DNA of 64,000 bases from the NCBI RefSeq assembly GCF_028368975.1, contig NZ_JAQNDM010000002.1, positions 9,945,572 through 10,009,571 on the forward strand, read 5' to 3'. The number at the start of each line of letters is the position of its first letter. The stretch's first letter is position 1. This DNA is from Stigmatella ashevillena. Its GTDB lineage: Bacteria > Myxococcota > Myxococcia > Myxococcales > Myxococcaceae. A program made the position numbers and the translations under genes. Below the pieces are notes generated by a model. The model worked only from the letters and a program-made list of their open reading frames with translations. It was not told the DNA's origin and searched no databases. Positions 42,784 to 51,885 of the stretch are shown here, piece after piece.

Positions 42784-44105
42784 GCCAAATGCGCACCATG
42801 GACGCCATCGTCATCCGCAATGTCGTCAAGAGCTTCCGCAAGAGCACCGTCCGGCGCGAATACACGACGATCAAGTCGGAGTTGGTGCGTTGGGTGATGG
42901 GCCGGAAGGACCGGGGTGAGAAGACCTCCATCGAGGCGCTGCGCGGAATCGACCTGGTCATCCCCCGGGGAAAGACGGTGGGCATCCTGGGCCGCAATGG
43001 CTCTGGAAAGAGCACGCTGCTCAAGCTGATGACGGGCATCTACGCGCCCACGTCGGGGAGCATCGAGATCAACGGGCGGGTCTCCGCGTTGCTGGATCTC
43101 GGCGCGGGGTTCCACCCGGACTTCTCGGGCCGGGAGAACATCCTCATCAACGGCATCATCCTGGGCATGTCCCGGGCCGAGGTTCGCGAGCGGATGGACG
43201 ACATTATCGCCTTCAGCGAACTGGGGGACTTCGTCGACGAGCCGGTGCGCACGTACTCGAGTGGCATGTACATGCGGCTGGCCTTCTCCGTCGCCACCCA
43301 CGTGGATCCGGACATCCTCATCGTCGATGAGATTCTCGCCGTGGGAGACGAGCACTTCGGCAAGAAGAGCCTGGCGAAGATGATGGAGTTCAAGAGGGCC
43401 GGAAAGACGATCGTCCTCGTGACGCATGACATGGGCACCATCGAGCGGTGGTGTGACACGGCCGCCTGGCTCGATGCGGGGCGCATCCGCCGCGTCGGCA
43501 CGCCGGAAGAAGTCGTTCAGGACTATCGCCGCGCCGTGGCCCTGGCCGAGGAGCAATCCCAGGTGATGGTCCCCGCCGCCATCGCCGCCGATGGCGGGGC
43601 CCTGCCCACGTTGGACTCCCCGAAGGAGGAAGTGTCCACCGCCACGCCCGTGGTGAAGATCGCCGCCGTGCGCCTCACCGGCCGTGAGGGCGTGGAGGCC
43701 CAGGAGGTGGACACGGAAGAGGGGCTCTCGTTCCATGTGGACTTCACGGCGCTTCAGCCCGTGGAGGACGTGGACTTCGTCGTCGCGCTCAGGCGGGTGG
43801 ATGGTCTGCTCGTGTATCAGACGAGCACCGCGGCCGAGGCACTCCCCCTGCCGCAACCCCTGGCGAAGAATGGCTCGTTGGTCCTGCTCATCGAGCGGGT
43901 GGGGCTGACGGCGGGCGACTACACCTTCGATGTCTCCGCCCGCTCCCGTTCGGGGGAGGGCTATGACGTGCGCCGGGGGGTCTGCCCCTTCACGGTGCGC
44001 TCGGCCATTTCGGATGAAGGCATCGCGCGGCCGGTTCACCGCTGGCGCGTGGAGAGTGAAGGCGCCGCCCGGCTCGAGCTTTTGCCGAGGTGGGTTGGCT
44101 CGTGA
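42780..44105 (+). CDS. wzt: O-antigen/polysaccharide ABC exporter ATPase (Wzt) with C-terminal binding domain
   Basis: 441 residues from a TTG overlapping the wzm stop; ATG codons at 42789 and 42798 are alternative starts. The ATPase (about 5-245) has Walker A GRNGSGKST, ABC signature YSSGMYMRLAF and Walker B DILIVDEILAVGD. Residues of about 285-430 form the extra Wzt C-terminal domain (VVKIAAVRLTGREGVEAQEV...GYDVRRGVCPFTV), which in Wzt proteins with capped O-antigens binds the chain-end modification. Its presence therefore suggests an exported chain with a specific terminal mark. The next gene starts at its stop (GTGA). Confidence 0.92.
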   Translation: MSQMRTMDAIVIRNVVKSFRKSTVRREYTTIKSELVRWVMGRKDRGEKTSIEALRGIDLVIPRGKTVGILGRNGSGKSTLLKLMTGIYAPTSGSIEINGRVSALLDLGAGFHPDFSGRENILINGIILGMSRAEVRERMDDIIAFSELGDFVDEPVRTYSSGMYMRLAFSVATHVDPDILIVDEILAVGDEHFGKKSLAKMMEFKRAGKTIVLVTHDMGTIERWCDTAAWLDAGRIRRVGTPEEVVQDYRRAVALAEEQSQVMVPAAIAADGGALPTLDSPKEEVSTATPVVKIAAVRLTGREGVEAQEVDTEEGLSFHVDFTALQPVEDVDFVVALRRVDGLLVYQTSTAAEALPLPQPLAKNGSLVLLIERVGLTAGDYTFDVSARSRSGEGYDVRRGVCPFTVRSAISDEGIARPVHRWRVESEGAARLELLPRWVGS

Positions 44106-44947
44106 CGGCGGGCGGGCCGGGAACGAGCGCCCCGCTCTGGGTCGGTGTGGTTCTCTACCAGAACACACCTCGCGAGCTGGAGCGGTTGTGCGCGGCATTG
44201 CAGTTGAACCGGGAGACTCCGGGAGCGCCCGTGTTCCGGACCGTCTGGTGGGACAACTCCCCGTCCGATGGGCTGCGCGCGGAGCTGGCGCGGCTTGCCC
44301 CAGGGGAGGACTACCACTTCACCGGGGAGAACCTCGGCTTTGGCGCGGCGCACAACCGCTTGATGCGGGAAGCCTTCGCGTCTCCTTCCACGCGCTCCTA
44401 TGTGTGCCTCAACCCGGACGGGGTGCCGCACGCGCGCTGTCTCGTGGAGCTGGAGGCAGAGGCGGAGCGGCCCGGGAAGACGGGGCTCGTCGAGGCGCGC
44501 CTGTTTCCGGATGAGCATCCCAAGCCCTACGAGCCGGTGACGCATGAAACGCCCTGGTGCTCGGGGTGCATGTTGCTCGTCACCCGGCGGCTGTTTCAGG
44601 AGGCGGGTGGCTTCGACGAGCGCTTCTTCATGTATTGTGAGGACGTGGATCTCTCCTGGCGAGCCCGTGCCGCGGGCTTCTCCATTCGCGTGGCCCCACG
44701 GGCGCTCATTCACCACTACACCGTGGATCGGGCGCTGACGCCGGGCCGCGAGCGCAGCGTCCGCCGCAGCGCGGCGCTGCTGGGCGCCAAATACGGTGAT
44801 GCGGCGTTCACCCGGGACCGTCTGGCCGAATATCGGGCCCTGGGGGGGGAGCCCTTCGAAGGGCCCACCGTGGCCCGTCCCGAGCCCGCCCTGGCGCGGA
44901 TTGCCGACTTCCGGCACCTCTACACATTCGCGGAGTCACGATGGTGA
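44102..44947 (+). CDS. Glycosyltransferase family 2 (rhamnosyltransferase-like)
   Basis: 281 residues from the GTG overlapping the wzt stop; a GTG at 44090 is possible. The GT-A signature parts are visible: WVGVVLYQNTPRELERLC, TGENLGFGAAHNRLMREAF, YVCLNPDGVPH (the DXD-like site reads NPDG), PWCSGCMLLVTRRLF and FDERFFMYCEDVDLSWRARAAG. The ED near the end is the catalytic pair of rhamnosyltransferase-type GT2 enzymes. It likely adds a sugar, perhaps rhamnose from the downstream rml pathway, to the surface chain. It overlaps the next gene by 7 bp. Confidence 0.88.
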   Translation: MTAGGPGTSAPLWVGVVLYQNTPRELERLCAALQLNRETPGAPVFRTVWWDNSPSDGLRAELARLAPGEDYHFTGENLGFGAAHNRLMREAFASPSTRSYVCLNPDGVPHARCLVELEAEAERPGKTGLVEARLFPDEHPKPYEPVTHETPWCSGCMLLVTRRLFQEAGGFDERFFMYCEDVDLSWRARAAGFSIRVAPRALIHHYTVDRALTPGRERSVRRSAALLGAKYGDAAFTRDRLAEYRALGGEPFEGPTVARPEPALARIADFRHLYTFAESRW

Positions 44948-46386
44948 ACACTCTTGGCAAGGCCCTGGAAGACATGAAGGTGGTGGAGCCTCTGCGTGCC
45001 TTCGTGCTGGGGCGTGTGGAGAAGGGGAGCCGGATCGCCCTCTTTGGTGGAGAAGGAGGACTGGCCCAAGCGCTGACCTCCGCGGGGTGTTTGATCTGGG
45101 CCGGGGGCGCGTCCGAGTTGGAGGCGTTGCAGCGGTTCGCTCCGACCCATGTCGTTCTGACGGGGAACTCGCAGCAAGAGGGGCTCGAGTACCTGGCGAG
45201 TGCCATCCTGGCGGTGTTCCCCGCGGTGGAAGTGCTCCTGGGCTTCGCCAATGCCGGGGCTGCCAGTGCACTGCTCGCCACCCTCCTGGAAGGGGCGCCC
45301 GGACGCACGGGACCTTCCGAAGTAGGGTTCCGGCGCAGCCTCGCCACCTGCGGCCTGCGCGTGGTGCACCGTGAGGCGCATTCCCTGAACGCTCGAACGG
45401 CGACGCTCGCCCCGGCCACCGAGAAGGCCCTTCGCGAGCTCTTGAGCGAGCTCGAGCCGGGCGCGGGCGATGACGTCGTCCTGTATGCCCTGCGCCGCGC
45501 TCCTGTGGCGGCGGTCGCGTCGGCCCGAGAGCTTGACTTGCTGAGCGTGGTGCTTTGGTGTGGTCCCGGCCAGCGTCACCAACTCGATGAGGCGGTGCTC
45601 TCCCTCACGTGCCAGCGGTACCGGCCGTTCGAGATTCTCCTGGTGGAACCCGAGGGCGCGGGGGCTGACCCAGAGGAAGCGGTGCGGACGCTGGAGCGGT
45701 ACCGGCGCATCGAGGACTTCCCGTTCCAGCATGTGCGGGGCCCTCCCGGAGAGCTGATGGACAAGGCGATCCATCAGGCCCGTGGGCGGTACCTGGCCTT
45801 CTTCGAGGCCTCCGGGCTCGTCTATCCCGGGCATTTCGAGAACCTGGTTCAGGCGCTGCGGGAGAGCGAGGCGGCGTGGGCGGTGTCGCGGGCCTTCCTG
45901 CGGGTCTCCCGCGCGGTCCCCGCCCACGAGGACTACGTCGAGACGAAGATTCCGTTTCCCTTGGGAGACCATCTGGAATTGGACCATCTGCGTCAGCACC
46001 CGTGGCTGATCCACGCGCTGCTCATCGACCGGAGCCGGGTCGCGAACGTCTCCCTGAGCGTTCCAGATCCCCTGCCGGGGCACGCCGCGACATTGCCATG
46101 GCGGCTCATGGCGTTGTTCGAGCCCGTGTTCCTCAATGGCCTTGCCACCTGCGAGCAACGCGTGTCCGAAGAGGCGCCGCCGGCCGTGGATGAAGGCGTG
46201 GGGACGCTGGGAATCCTGCGGTCCATTTCCGCCCTGGAGCAGATGGTGTCGCGCTCCCGGTCCGCGGGCCAGGAGGCGAAGGGCTTGCGGCATCGCGCGC
46301 TCGACGAGCTCGATGCACGGCTGCGCAGTGGCGCGCCGTGGCTTCATGGGATGCTGCGGCGCACGGCTTCCAGGTTGCTGAAGTGA
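44941..46386 (+). CDS. Divergent glycosyltransferase-like protein of the O-antigen cluster
   Basis: 481 residues in two parts. Residues 1-190 hold a Rossmann-like fold without clear family motif (RIALFGGEGGLAQALTSAG, THVVLTGNSQQEG). Residues of about 200-400 look like a GT2 fold (LDLLSVVLWCGPGQRHQLDEAVLSLTCQRYRPFEILLVEP, GELMDKAIHQARGRYLAFFEASGLVYPGHFENLVQAL), but the DXD site reads EASG, so metal binding and catalysis are doubtful. The C-terminus is helical (LEQMVSRSRSAG). It may be a structural or regulatory partner of the adjacent glycosyltransferases. Its stop overlaps the next start (GTGA). Confidence 0.65.
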   Translation: MVNTLGKALEDMKVVEPLRAFVLGRVEKGSRIALFGGEGGLAQALTSAGCLIWAGGASELEALQRFAPTHVVLTGNSQQEGLEYLASAILAVFPAVEVLLGFANAGAASALLATLLEGAPGRTGPSEVGFRRSLATCGLRVVHREAHSLNARTATLAPATEKALRELLSELEPGAGDDVVLYALRRAPVAAVASARELDLLSVVLWCGPGQRHQLDEAVLSLTCQRYRPFEILLVEPEGAGADPEEAVRTLERYRRIEDFPFQHVRGPPGELMDKAIHQARGRYLAFFEASGLVYPGHFENLVQALRESEAAWAVSRAFLRVSRAVPAHEDYVETKIPFPLGDHLELDHLRQHPWLIHALLIDRSRVANVSLSVPDPLPGHAATLPWRLMALFEPVFLNGLATCEQRVSEEAPPAVDEGVGTLGILRSISALEQMVSRSRSAGQEAKGLRHRALDELDARLRSGAPWLHGMLRRTASRLLK

Positions 46387-48650
46387 ACTCCCGCCCCGGG
46401 GCGGAGGACGGACCCTCTGGAGATGCGGCGTTGTGGAAGCTCGCGGACCCCCGGGGTTTGGACATTCCTCCGTCTCACCGGGGGGGCGTGGGGCAGGGGG
46501 TGACGTGGGCCAAGCGGCGGTTGCTCCACCCGATCGAACCCCTCCAGCGCGCCTTGCTGGAGGGACAGTTCCGGTTCAATGCCGCGCTCGTGCGCGGGCT
46601 TGCCCAACTGCCGCGAAACCCCGTGAAGGAGGCCCGCGAGGCGCTCCTACCCCTCGTGACCCAGGCCTCCGTGAGGGGCGGGGCTTCCGGCTGGCGCCTC
46701 TCCGCACTGTCCTGGCAGGGTGAAGCGCTTCTCGCGCGGCAGCATGCCTGGAACCTGGCGGCCGTGGAGGCCCTGGTGGCGGCCGCGGAAGTCTGGCCTC
46801 TCTGGACGGCCCCGGTCGTCGAGCAGTGCACCGGACTGGCGGTGGGGGCCGACGTCGTGGAGGCGGCGTGGGGCCGCGGGAAGCGCCGGGTGGCTTTCGC
46901 GTTCTGGCGGGAGGCCTGGCGCAGGCAGATCGCTTTTCACCATGCCTTCGCCGAGGCGCTGAAACGTGCGCTGGGGGTGGCCCGGCCGCGGATGCTCCTG
47001 CCAACGCCAGCGGAGTACGCGGCTTGGTGGACAGCGCACGAAGGCCCGGCGCGAGGGAAGGTGGAGGCGGTGGAGTCCGCGCGGGGGCCGCGCTTCAGCC
47101 TCGCCGTGCCCGCCTACGAGACGCCCGAGCCCTACCTTCGGGCCTGCATCGAGTCCGTCCTCGCCCAGTCCTATCCGGATTGGCAGCTCTGCATTGTCGA
47201 CGATGGCTCGCGTGGTTCCGGCGTGGAGCACGTGGTGCGCTCCTATGCCCGGAAGGAGCCGCGCATCGTGTTCGAGCGCTTGGCGCGCAACGTGGGGATT
47301 GCCCAGGCCACCAATGCGGCCCTTGCGCACGCGACCGGGGACTTTGTCGCCTTTCTCGATCACGATGACGTGCTCGCTCCAAGGGCACTCGAGGTGGTCG
47401 CCCAGCACATCGCCGCCTCTCCGCAGGGGGACGTCTTCTACTCGGACGAGGACAAGATCGACGCGCACGGAGTCCGCCATGCGCCGTACTTCAAGCCCGC
47501 GCTGTCTCCGGATCTGCTGCGCTCGGTCAATTACATCTGCCACTTCCTCGTGGTCCGGGCGCGGCTCCTCCAAGAGGTGGGCGGAATCCGGTCAGGGTTC
47601 GAGGGGGCACAGGACCACGAGTTGCTCCTGAGGCTCTTGGAGCGCACGCAGCGCTTCCACCACATTCCCGAGGTGCTGTACCACTGGCGGGTGCATGCCG
47701 GTTCCACGTCGTCGGATGCGAGCGCGAAGCCCGCGGCGAGTGAGGCAGGACGGCGCGCCGTGGAGGAGCACCTCCAGCGTCAGGCAGAAGCCGGAGCCGT
47801 CGAGACCACGGAGCCCGGGGTGTACCGCGTCCGCTATCCCCTGGCGGGGACCCCCTGCGTCTCCCTCCTGCTCCACGGAGGCCCAGAGGGCACGGAGGTT
47901 CGTGACGCGCGGGAGCTGCTAGGACGCATGGCCTACCCAGCCGTGGAGGTGCGGATCGCATGCGCGGCTCCCGCCTTCGAGGCATTCAACGCCCTGGCCG
48001 CAGAGGACGCCCGGGTCCGAGGCGTTCCGATTCCAGGGGAGCGGGGTCACGCGGAGCGGCTCAACACCCTGGTGCGTGAGTCTTCGGGAGAGTTGCTGCT
48101 GTTCCTGGAGCGGGGGTGCATTCCGGCGGAGCCGGGGGCCCTGGAGGAGCTCGTGTCGCAGGTGCTCCGTCCGGGATATGGCGTCATCGGAGGAACGCTG
48201 GTCCATGAAGAGGGGACCCTCGACAGTGCGGGCTGGGTCCTGGGGGTGGGCGGCGGCGCCAGCCCCCTGTTCGCCGGGTTGCCGGATCCAGCGCTCACGG
48301 TGTTGGGAGGCTCTCGCTGGGTGCGGAACCTTTCGGCCGTTCCCAGCACCTGCTTGATGATCCGGCGCAGCCTCTTCGAGCAGGTCGGCGGCTTCGAGGA
48401 GGGCGACTCGGAAGCAGGGTGTGTCGTGGCACTCTGCGCGAGGGTGCGCCAGCGAGGGCTGAGAATTCTCGGGACCCCCCATGCACGGTGGGTGCGGCGT
48501 GCCCGAGGCGTTCCGTCCCCGCTTCTCCCCAAGGAGTGGGAGCGGTTGCGGCAGGGAGCCCTTCTCGAAAAGGGCAGCGCAGATCCGTTCTATCACCCAG
48601 GGCTCTCCCAGGAGCGCGCGGATGGGCGCCTCCCCGGGATGGGACGGTGA
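46383..48650 (+). CDS. Large GT2 glycosyltransferase
   Basis: 755 residues from a GTG overlapping the previous stop; the frame is open from 46338. Residues of about 80-220 are helical and unknown. A full GT-A domain follows (about 235-465): FSLAVPAYETPEPYLRACIESVLAQSYPDWQLCIVDDGS, NVGIAQATNAALAHATGDFVAFLDHDDVLAP (the DHDD is the metal site) and FYSDEDKID. A second, degenerate GT2-like part fills residues 490-700 (ELLLFLERGCIPAEPGALEELV). The pattern resembles WbgA/RfbC of Myxococcus O-antigen synthesis, also a large multi-part glycosyltransferase after wzm-wzt. Confidence 0.85.
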   Translation: MNSRPGAEDGPSGDAALWKLADPRGLDIPPSHRGGVGQGVTWAKRRLLHPIEPLQRALLEGQFRFNAALVRGLAQLPRNPVKEAREALLPLVTQASVRGGASGWRLSALSWQGEALLARQHAWNLAAVEALVAAAEVWPLWTAPVVEQCTGLAVGADVVEAAWGRGKRRVAFAFWREAWRRQIAFHHAFAEALKRALGVARPRMLLPTPAEYAAWWTAHEGPARGKVEAVESARGPRFSLAVPAYETPEPYLRACIESVLAQSYPDWQLCIVDDGSRGSGVEHVVRSYARKEPRIVFERLARNVGIAQATNAALAHATGDFVAFLDHDDVLAPRALEVVAQHIAASPQGDVFYSDEDKIDAHGVRHAPYFKPALSPDLLRSVNYICHFLVVRARLLQEVGGIRSGFEGAQDHELLLRLLERTQRFHHIPEVLYHWRVHAGSTSSDASAKPAASEAGRRAVEEHLQRQAEAGAVETTEPGVYRVRYPLAGTPCVSLLLHGGPEGTEVRDARELLGRMAYPAVEVRIACAAPAFEAFNALAAEDARVRGVPIPGERGHAERLNTLVRESSGELLLFLERGCIPAEPGALEELVSQVLRPGYGVIGGTLVHEEGTLDSAGWVLGVGGGASPLFAGLPDPALTVLGGSRWVRNLSAVPSTCLMIRRSLFEQVGGFEEGDSEAGCVVALCARVRQRGLRILGTPHARWVRRARGVPSPLLPKEWERLRQGALLEKGSADPFYHPGLSQERADGRLPGMGR

Positions 48651-48653
48651 AGC

Positions 48654-49109
48654 TCAGCGCTTGCGTTCAGCCGCTTGCGGTTGTTCGAGCTGCGCCAGAC
48701 GTTCGCTGAGCTCCTTCCTCCACGCGGCCTGAGTGCGCGCGTTCTCACGTTGCTCGTCGTAGATCAGGGCGAGCGAGTCGAGGAGCGCCTCATTGAACTC
48801 GACCTGACGGCGCATCACCTCGTTGATGAAGGGCTGGAAGATCCGCCGGAAGGAGCGCTTGGCGAAGACCAGCACAGGGCCCACTGCGGGGCGATGGGAC
48901 GTGGCGGGATCGGCGTAGCGGGTGTCCTGCTTCTCGCGAGGCGCCTGGAGCACTTGCGGCCAGGCGGTGTCCAAGGGGGGCCTCGCCGAGGATTCGAGCT
49001 GGTCGCGCAAGCGCTCTTGCGCGCTGGCCGGGGGATCCGGGAGTCGCGCGGCTTCGTCCGCCAACTCCTGGGCCAAGGCGGGGTTCATCAGCAGATCATT
49101 CACGAGCAT
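48654..49109 (-). CDS. Small helical protein of the O-antigen cluster
   Basis: 151 residues, no signal peptide. The sequence is helical, with a C-terminal coiled coil (EFNEALLDSLALIYDEQRENARTQ, then WRKELSERLAQLEQ). The middle segment RRIFQPFINEVMRRQVEFN recalls the helical N-terminal part of O-antigen-cluster methyltransferases and glycosyltransferases, where it helps assembly. No catalytic motif is present. It overlaps the upstream GT4 gene by 14 bp on the same strand, so the two are co-translated. It is convergent with the large GT2 gene. Confidence 0.65.
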   Translation of the reverse strand: MLVNDLLMNPALAQELADEAARLPDPPASAQERLRDQLESSARPPLDTAWPQVLQAPREKQDTRYADPATSHRPAVGPVLVFAKRSFRRIFQPFINEVMRRQVEFNEALLDSLALIYDEQRENARTQAAWRKELSERLAQLEQPQAAERKR

Positions 49110-50724
49110 GGTTCTTCCGGAAGGTGGCCAGCGCTTCGAGCAGGGAGGCCGCGGTGGCCTCAGGGGTGGTGGGATCCAACGTCAGCAGCCGGAGCCCGGG
49201 CTGCCCCTCGAGGAGGGCCGTGCCTGGCGAGTCAGCCGCTTCCCGGATGCCCCAGGCACGGGACGAGACATAAGGCAGGGAGGCCCGGGCCACGGCCGTG
49301 TCTGCTCCGAGAAAGACCACGGGTGCCTGTGAGCGCCGAAGGGCCATCTCCAGAGAAGAAGAGCCTGGCAAGGCCTCGGAGGCATGGGGGGGCAGGGGTT
49401 GGTCGGGCATGAACCTCCAGACATTCCCATCCCCCTTCAGCTCAGAGGGGCCGGAAGCGGGCGCGGCGTGCAGCGTGAGCAAGCGGGAGCCTGCAAGGTT
49501 CGATGCGAGGTGCAGGGCCATACGGGACAGAGGTGCCTCGGGCCACCGTGAAAGGGCCGGACAGACGAGCTCCACGGAGGCGGTGAGCCGCTCCGGGGGC
49601 GCAGAGGAATGCCCCTCCAGAAAGGGCCGGAGCCCTTGGCGGACCTGGGTGGCGATCGCTTCTTGATCGAGGGCCCGAAGCCGTTCCCGTTGCCCCGCGA
49701 TGAGCCGTTGGCGCAGGTCCTCCCGGCGCTCCAGCACGGCGAGCACCTGGGCAATGTCCTCGGGCTGATGGGTCAGCGTGGTGATGCCGGCGCCGCCCAG
49801 GGTCTCGGGGACCGCCGCGGCGCCATAGGCGACGACGGGGACGTTCCGGTGCATGGCCTCGAGCAAGGGCACCCCGAATCCCTCGTGCCGGCTCATGGAC
49901 AGGTACGCCGTGGCGGTCGCATAGCAGGCCGAGAGCTGGGCGGCGCTCACCCGTCCGAGAAATCGCACCCGCTCGGCGGCGAGCAGCTCCTTCACCCCCA
50001 GGAGGTGGGCGCCATAGGGGGTCTCGCGGTTGAGGTAGCCGACGATGATCAGGCGGCTGTGGGGTTGATACAGCCGCTGATAGGCCGCGAAGACGCGCAT
50101 CACATCATCGATCCGCTTGCTGGGAACGGCGCGGCCCACGAAGAGGATGTTGACGCAGCCGTCCTCTTGCAGCGCGGCCTTCAGTGCCTCGTCCGGGGCC
50201 ACGTCGAAGGCCCGCCAGTCCACCGCGAAGGGGAGCACCGACACGGCAGGGTACCCGGCGGCGCGCAGCTCCTCGGCGCTGAAGTGCGAGTACGCATAGG
50301 CTCGTTCCATCAGGGGCTGCAGCGCCAGTAGCTCGTCCCGGGCTGCCGTGCAGGCAAGCGCCAGCTTGCGATCAAAACCCTCGAAGAGCCGCGAGGGGGT
50401 GATGTTGTGGTACACGAGCGCTTTGCGGCCAGGGGTCCGCTTCAGCAGGGGCACCAGCCGGGACTGAAAGCTGTGATGCACCAGCAGCAGGTCCCCGGGA
50501 GCCATCGCGCGAGGCAGCAGCGTGGCCGGGCGGGCCTGGTCCCGGCAGGACTCGTCCCACTGGTCCGCGAAGATCTCCGAGGGGTGGCCCCAGTCCTTGA
50601 ACAGGGCCTGGAGATACCGCACCTGATTGCCCACCGCGTCGCCCCAGGCAAGCCGGGGGACAAGCTGGTGGACCGCGGGGATTCGCGTTCGCTGGGCTGG
50701 ACGCTTTCTCAAGAGCCTGAACAC
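49096..50724 (-). CDS. GT4-family glycosyltransferase
   Basis: 542 residues. The GT-B fold of family 4 is clear in residues 15-370: GDAVGNQVRYLQALFKDWG, LLLVHHSFQSRL, NILFVGRAVPSKRIDDVMRVF, RVRFLGRVSAAQLSACYATATAYLSMS and the E-x7-E site HEGFGVPLLEAM. Residues 375-542 form an extra domain of unknown role (LVCPALSRWPEAPLSRMALHLASNLAGSRLLTLH). It transfers a nucleotide-sugar-derived residue, with retention, onto the surface glycan. It is divergent from rmlB, and its start lies 120 bp from the rmlB start. Confidence 0.88.
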   Translation of the reverse strand: MFRLLRKRPAQRTRIPAVHQLVPRLAWGDAVGNQVRYLQALFKDWGHPSEIFADQWDESCRDQARPATLLPRAMAPGDLLLVHHSFQSRLVPLLKRTPGRKALVYHNITPSRLFEGFDRKLALACTAARDELLALQPLMERAYAYSHFSAEELRAAGYPAVSVLPFAVDWRAFDVAPDEALKAALQEDGCVNILFVGRAVPSKRIDDVMRVFAAYQRLYQPHSRLIIVGYLNRETPYGAHLLGVKELLAAERVRFLGRVSAAQLSACYATATAYLSMSRHEGFGVPLLEAMHRNVPVVAYGAAAVPETLGGAGITTLTHQPEDIAQVLAVLERREDLRQRLIAGQRERLRALDQEAIATQVRQGLRPFLEGHSSAPPERLTASVELVCPALSRWPEAPLSRMALHLASNLAGSRLLTLHAAPASGPSELKGDGNVWRFMPDQPLPPHASEALPGSSSLEMALRRSQAPVVFLGADTAVARASLPYVSSRAWGIREAADSPGTALLEGQPGLRLLTLDPTTPEATAASLLEALATFRKNHARE

Positions 50725-50781
50725 AATGGAGTCCCCTTAGCGTTCGCCCCCTGGGGTGCACAAGCCTTCCTCAGGTGCGTC

Positions 50782-50809
50782 TTGACGCAGGGGAGTTCAC
50801 TCCGATACG
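50782..50809 (+). promoter_or_regulatory. Possible sigma-70-type promoter of the rml operon
   Basis: TTGACG (50782-50787) and GATACG (50804-50809) are separated by 16 bp, 34 bp before the rmlB start. The -35 box is good and the -10 box is poor. No other candidate was found in the short gap between the divergent genes. Confidence 0.35.
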
Positions 50810-50843
50810 CAGGGTGACTCTTTTTCTGGAATCCGGCGCGTTC

Positions 50844-51863
50844 ATGAATGTTCTCGTTACAGGTGGTTGCGGATTCATCGGCTCCAACCTCGTCAAATAC
50901 CTCCGAAAGCACCGGCCCGACTGGAAGGTCGTCAACCTCGACAAGCTCACGTACGCGGGCAACCTCGAGAACCTCTCGGAGCTGGAGGGAGACCCCAAGC
51001 ACGTCTTCGTGCGGGGCGACATTGGCAGCCAGGATCTCATCGAGCACTTGCTCGTCCAGCACTCCATCGACGCGGTGATGCACCTGGCCGCCGAGAGCCA
51101 CGTGGACCGCTCCATCCTGGGGCCCGAGGTCTTCGTCACCACCAACGTGCTGGGCACCCAGCGGCTGCTGGAGGCCTCGCGTGCGCGGGGGCTCAAGCGC
51201 TTCCTCATGGTGTCCACGGACGAGGTGTATGGCTCGCTGGGCCCCACGGGGGCCTTCTCCGAGCAGTCTCCGCTCCAGCCTTCCAGCCCCTACTCGTCCT
51301 CCAAGACGAGCTCGGATCTCATCGCCCTGGCCTACCACCACACCTTCGGACTGGACGTGGTGGTGACTCGCTGCTCGAACAACTACGGCCGCTACCAGTT
51401 TCCCGAGAAGCTCATCCCCCTGATGGTGGTCAACGCGCTGCATGACAAGCCGCTGCCCGTCTACGGAGATGGGGGCAACGTGCGCGACTGGCTCCACGTG
51501 GAGGACCACTGCGCCGCGCTCCTGCAGGCGCTGGAGAAGGGCAAGGCCGGCGAGGTCTACAACATCGGCGGGGGCGCCGAGCGCAAGAACATCGACATCG
51601 TCAAGGCGGTGCTCGGCCTGCTCGGCAAGCCCGAGTCCCTCATCAAGTTCGTGAAGGACCGTCCGGGGCATGATCGCCGCTATGCGATTGATCCGTCGAA
51701 GATCAAGGCAGAGCTGGGGTGGACGCCCTCGCAGACCTTCGAGCAGGGACTGGCCGAGACGGTCAAGTGGTACGTGGAGCACCCGGCCTGGTGGGAGCGG
51801 GTGATGAGCGGGACCTATCGTCAGTACTTCGAGACTCAGTACCGTGCCCGCCTCAAGGGCTAG
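50844..51863 (+). CDS. rmlB: dTDP-glucose 4,6-dehydratase
   Basis: 339 residues from the ATG at 50844 (MNVLVTGGCGFIGSNLVKYL); an open frame from 50775 adds an improbable tail. The NAD motif is GGCGFIG, the catalytic Thr-Asp-Glu is in VSTDEVYGSLG and the Y-x3-K is YSSSK, followed by the normal ending of the family. It makes dTDP-4-keto-6-deoxyglucose, the second step of dTDP-L-rhamnose synthesis in the cytoplasm. It leads the operon rmlB-rmlD-rmlA-rmlC, which supplies sugar to the adjacent surface-polysaccharide genes. Confidence 0.95.
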   Translation: MNVLVTGGCGFIGSNLVKYLRKHRPDWKVVNLDKLTYAGNLENLSELEGDPKHVFVRGDIGSQDLIEHLLVQHSIDAVMHLAAESHVDRSILGPEVFVTTNVLGTQRLLEASRARGLKRFLMVSTDEVYGSLGPTGAFSEQSPLQPSSPYSSSKTSSDLIALAYHHTFGLDVVVTRCSNNYGRYQFPEKLIPLMVVNALHDKPLPVYGDGGNVRDWLHVEDHCAALLQALEKGKAGEVYNIGGGAERKNIDIVKAVLGLLGKPESLIKFVKDRPGHDRRYAIDPSKIKAELGWTPSQTFEQGLAETVKWYVEHPAWWERVMSGTYRQYFETQYRARLKG

Positions 51864-51885
51864 CCGCCGTTCTGGAGCAAGCCAC

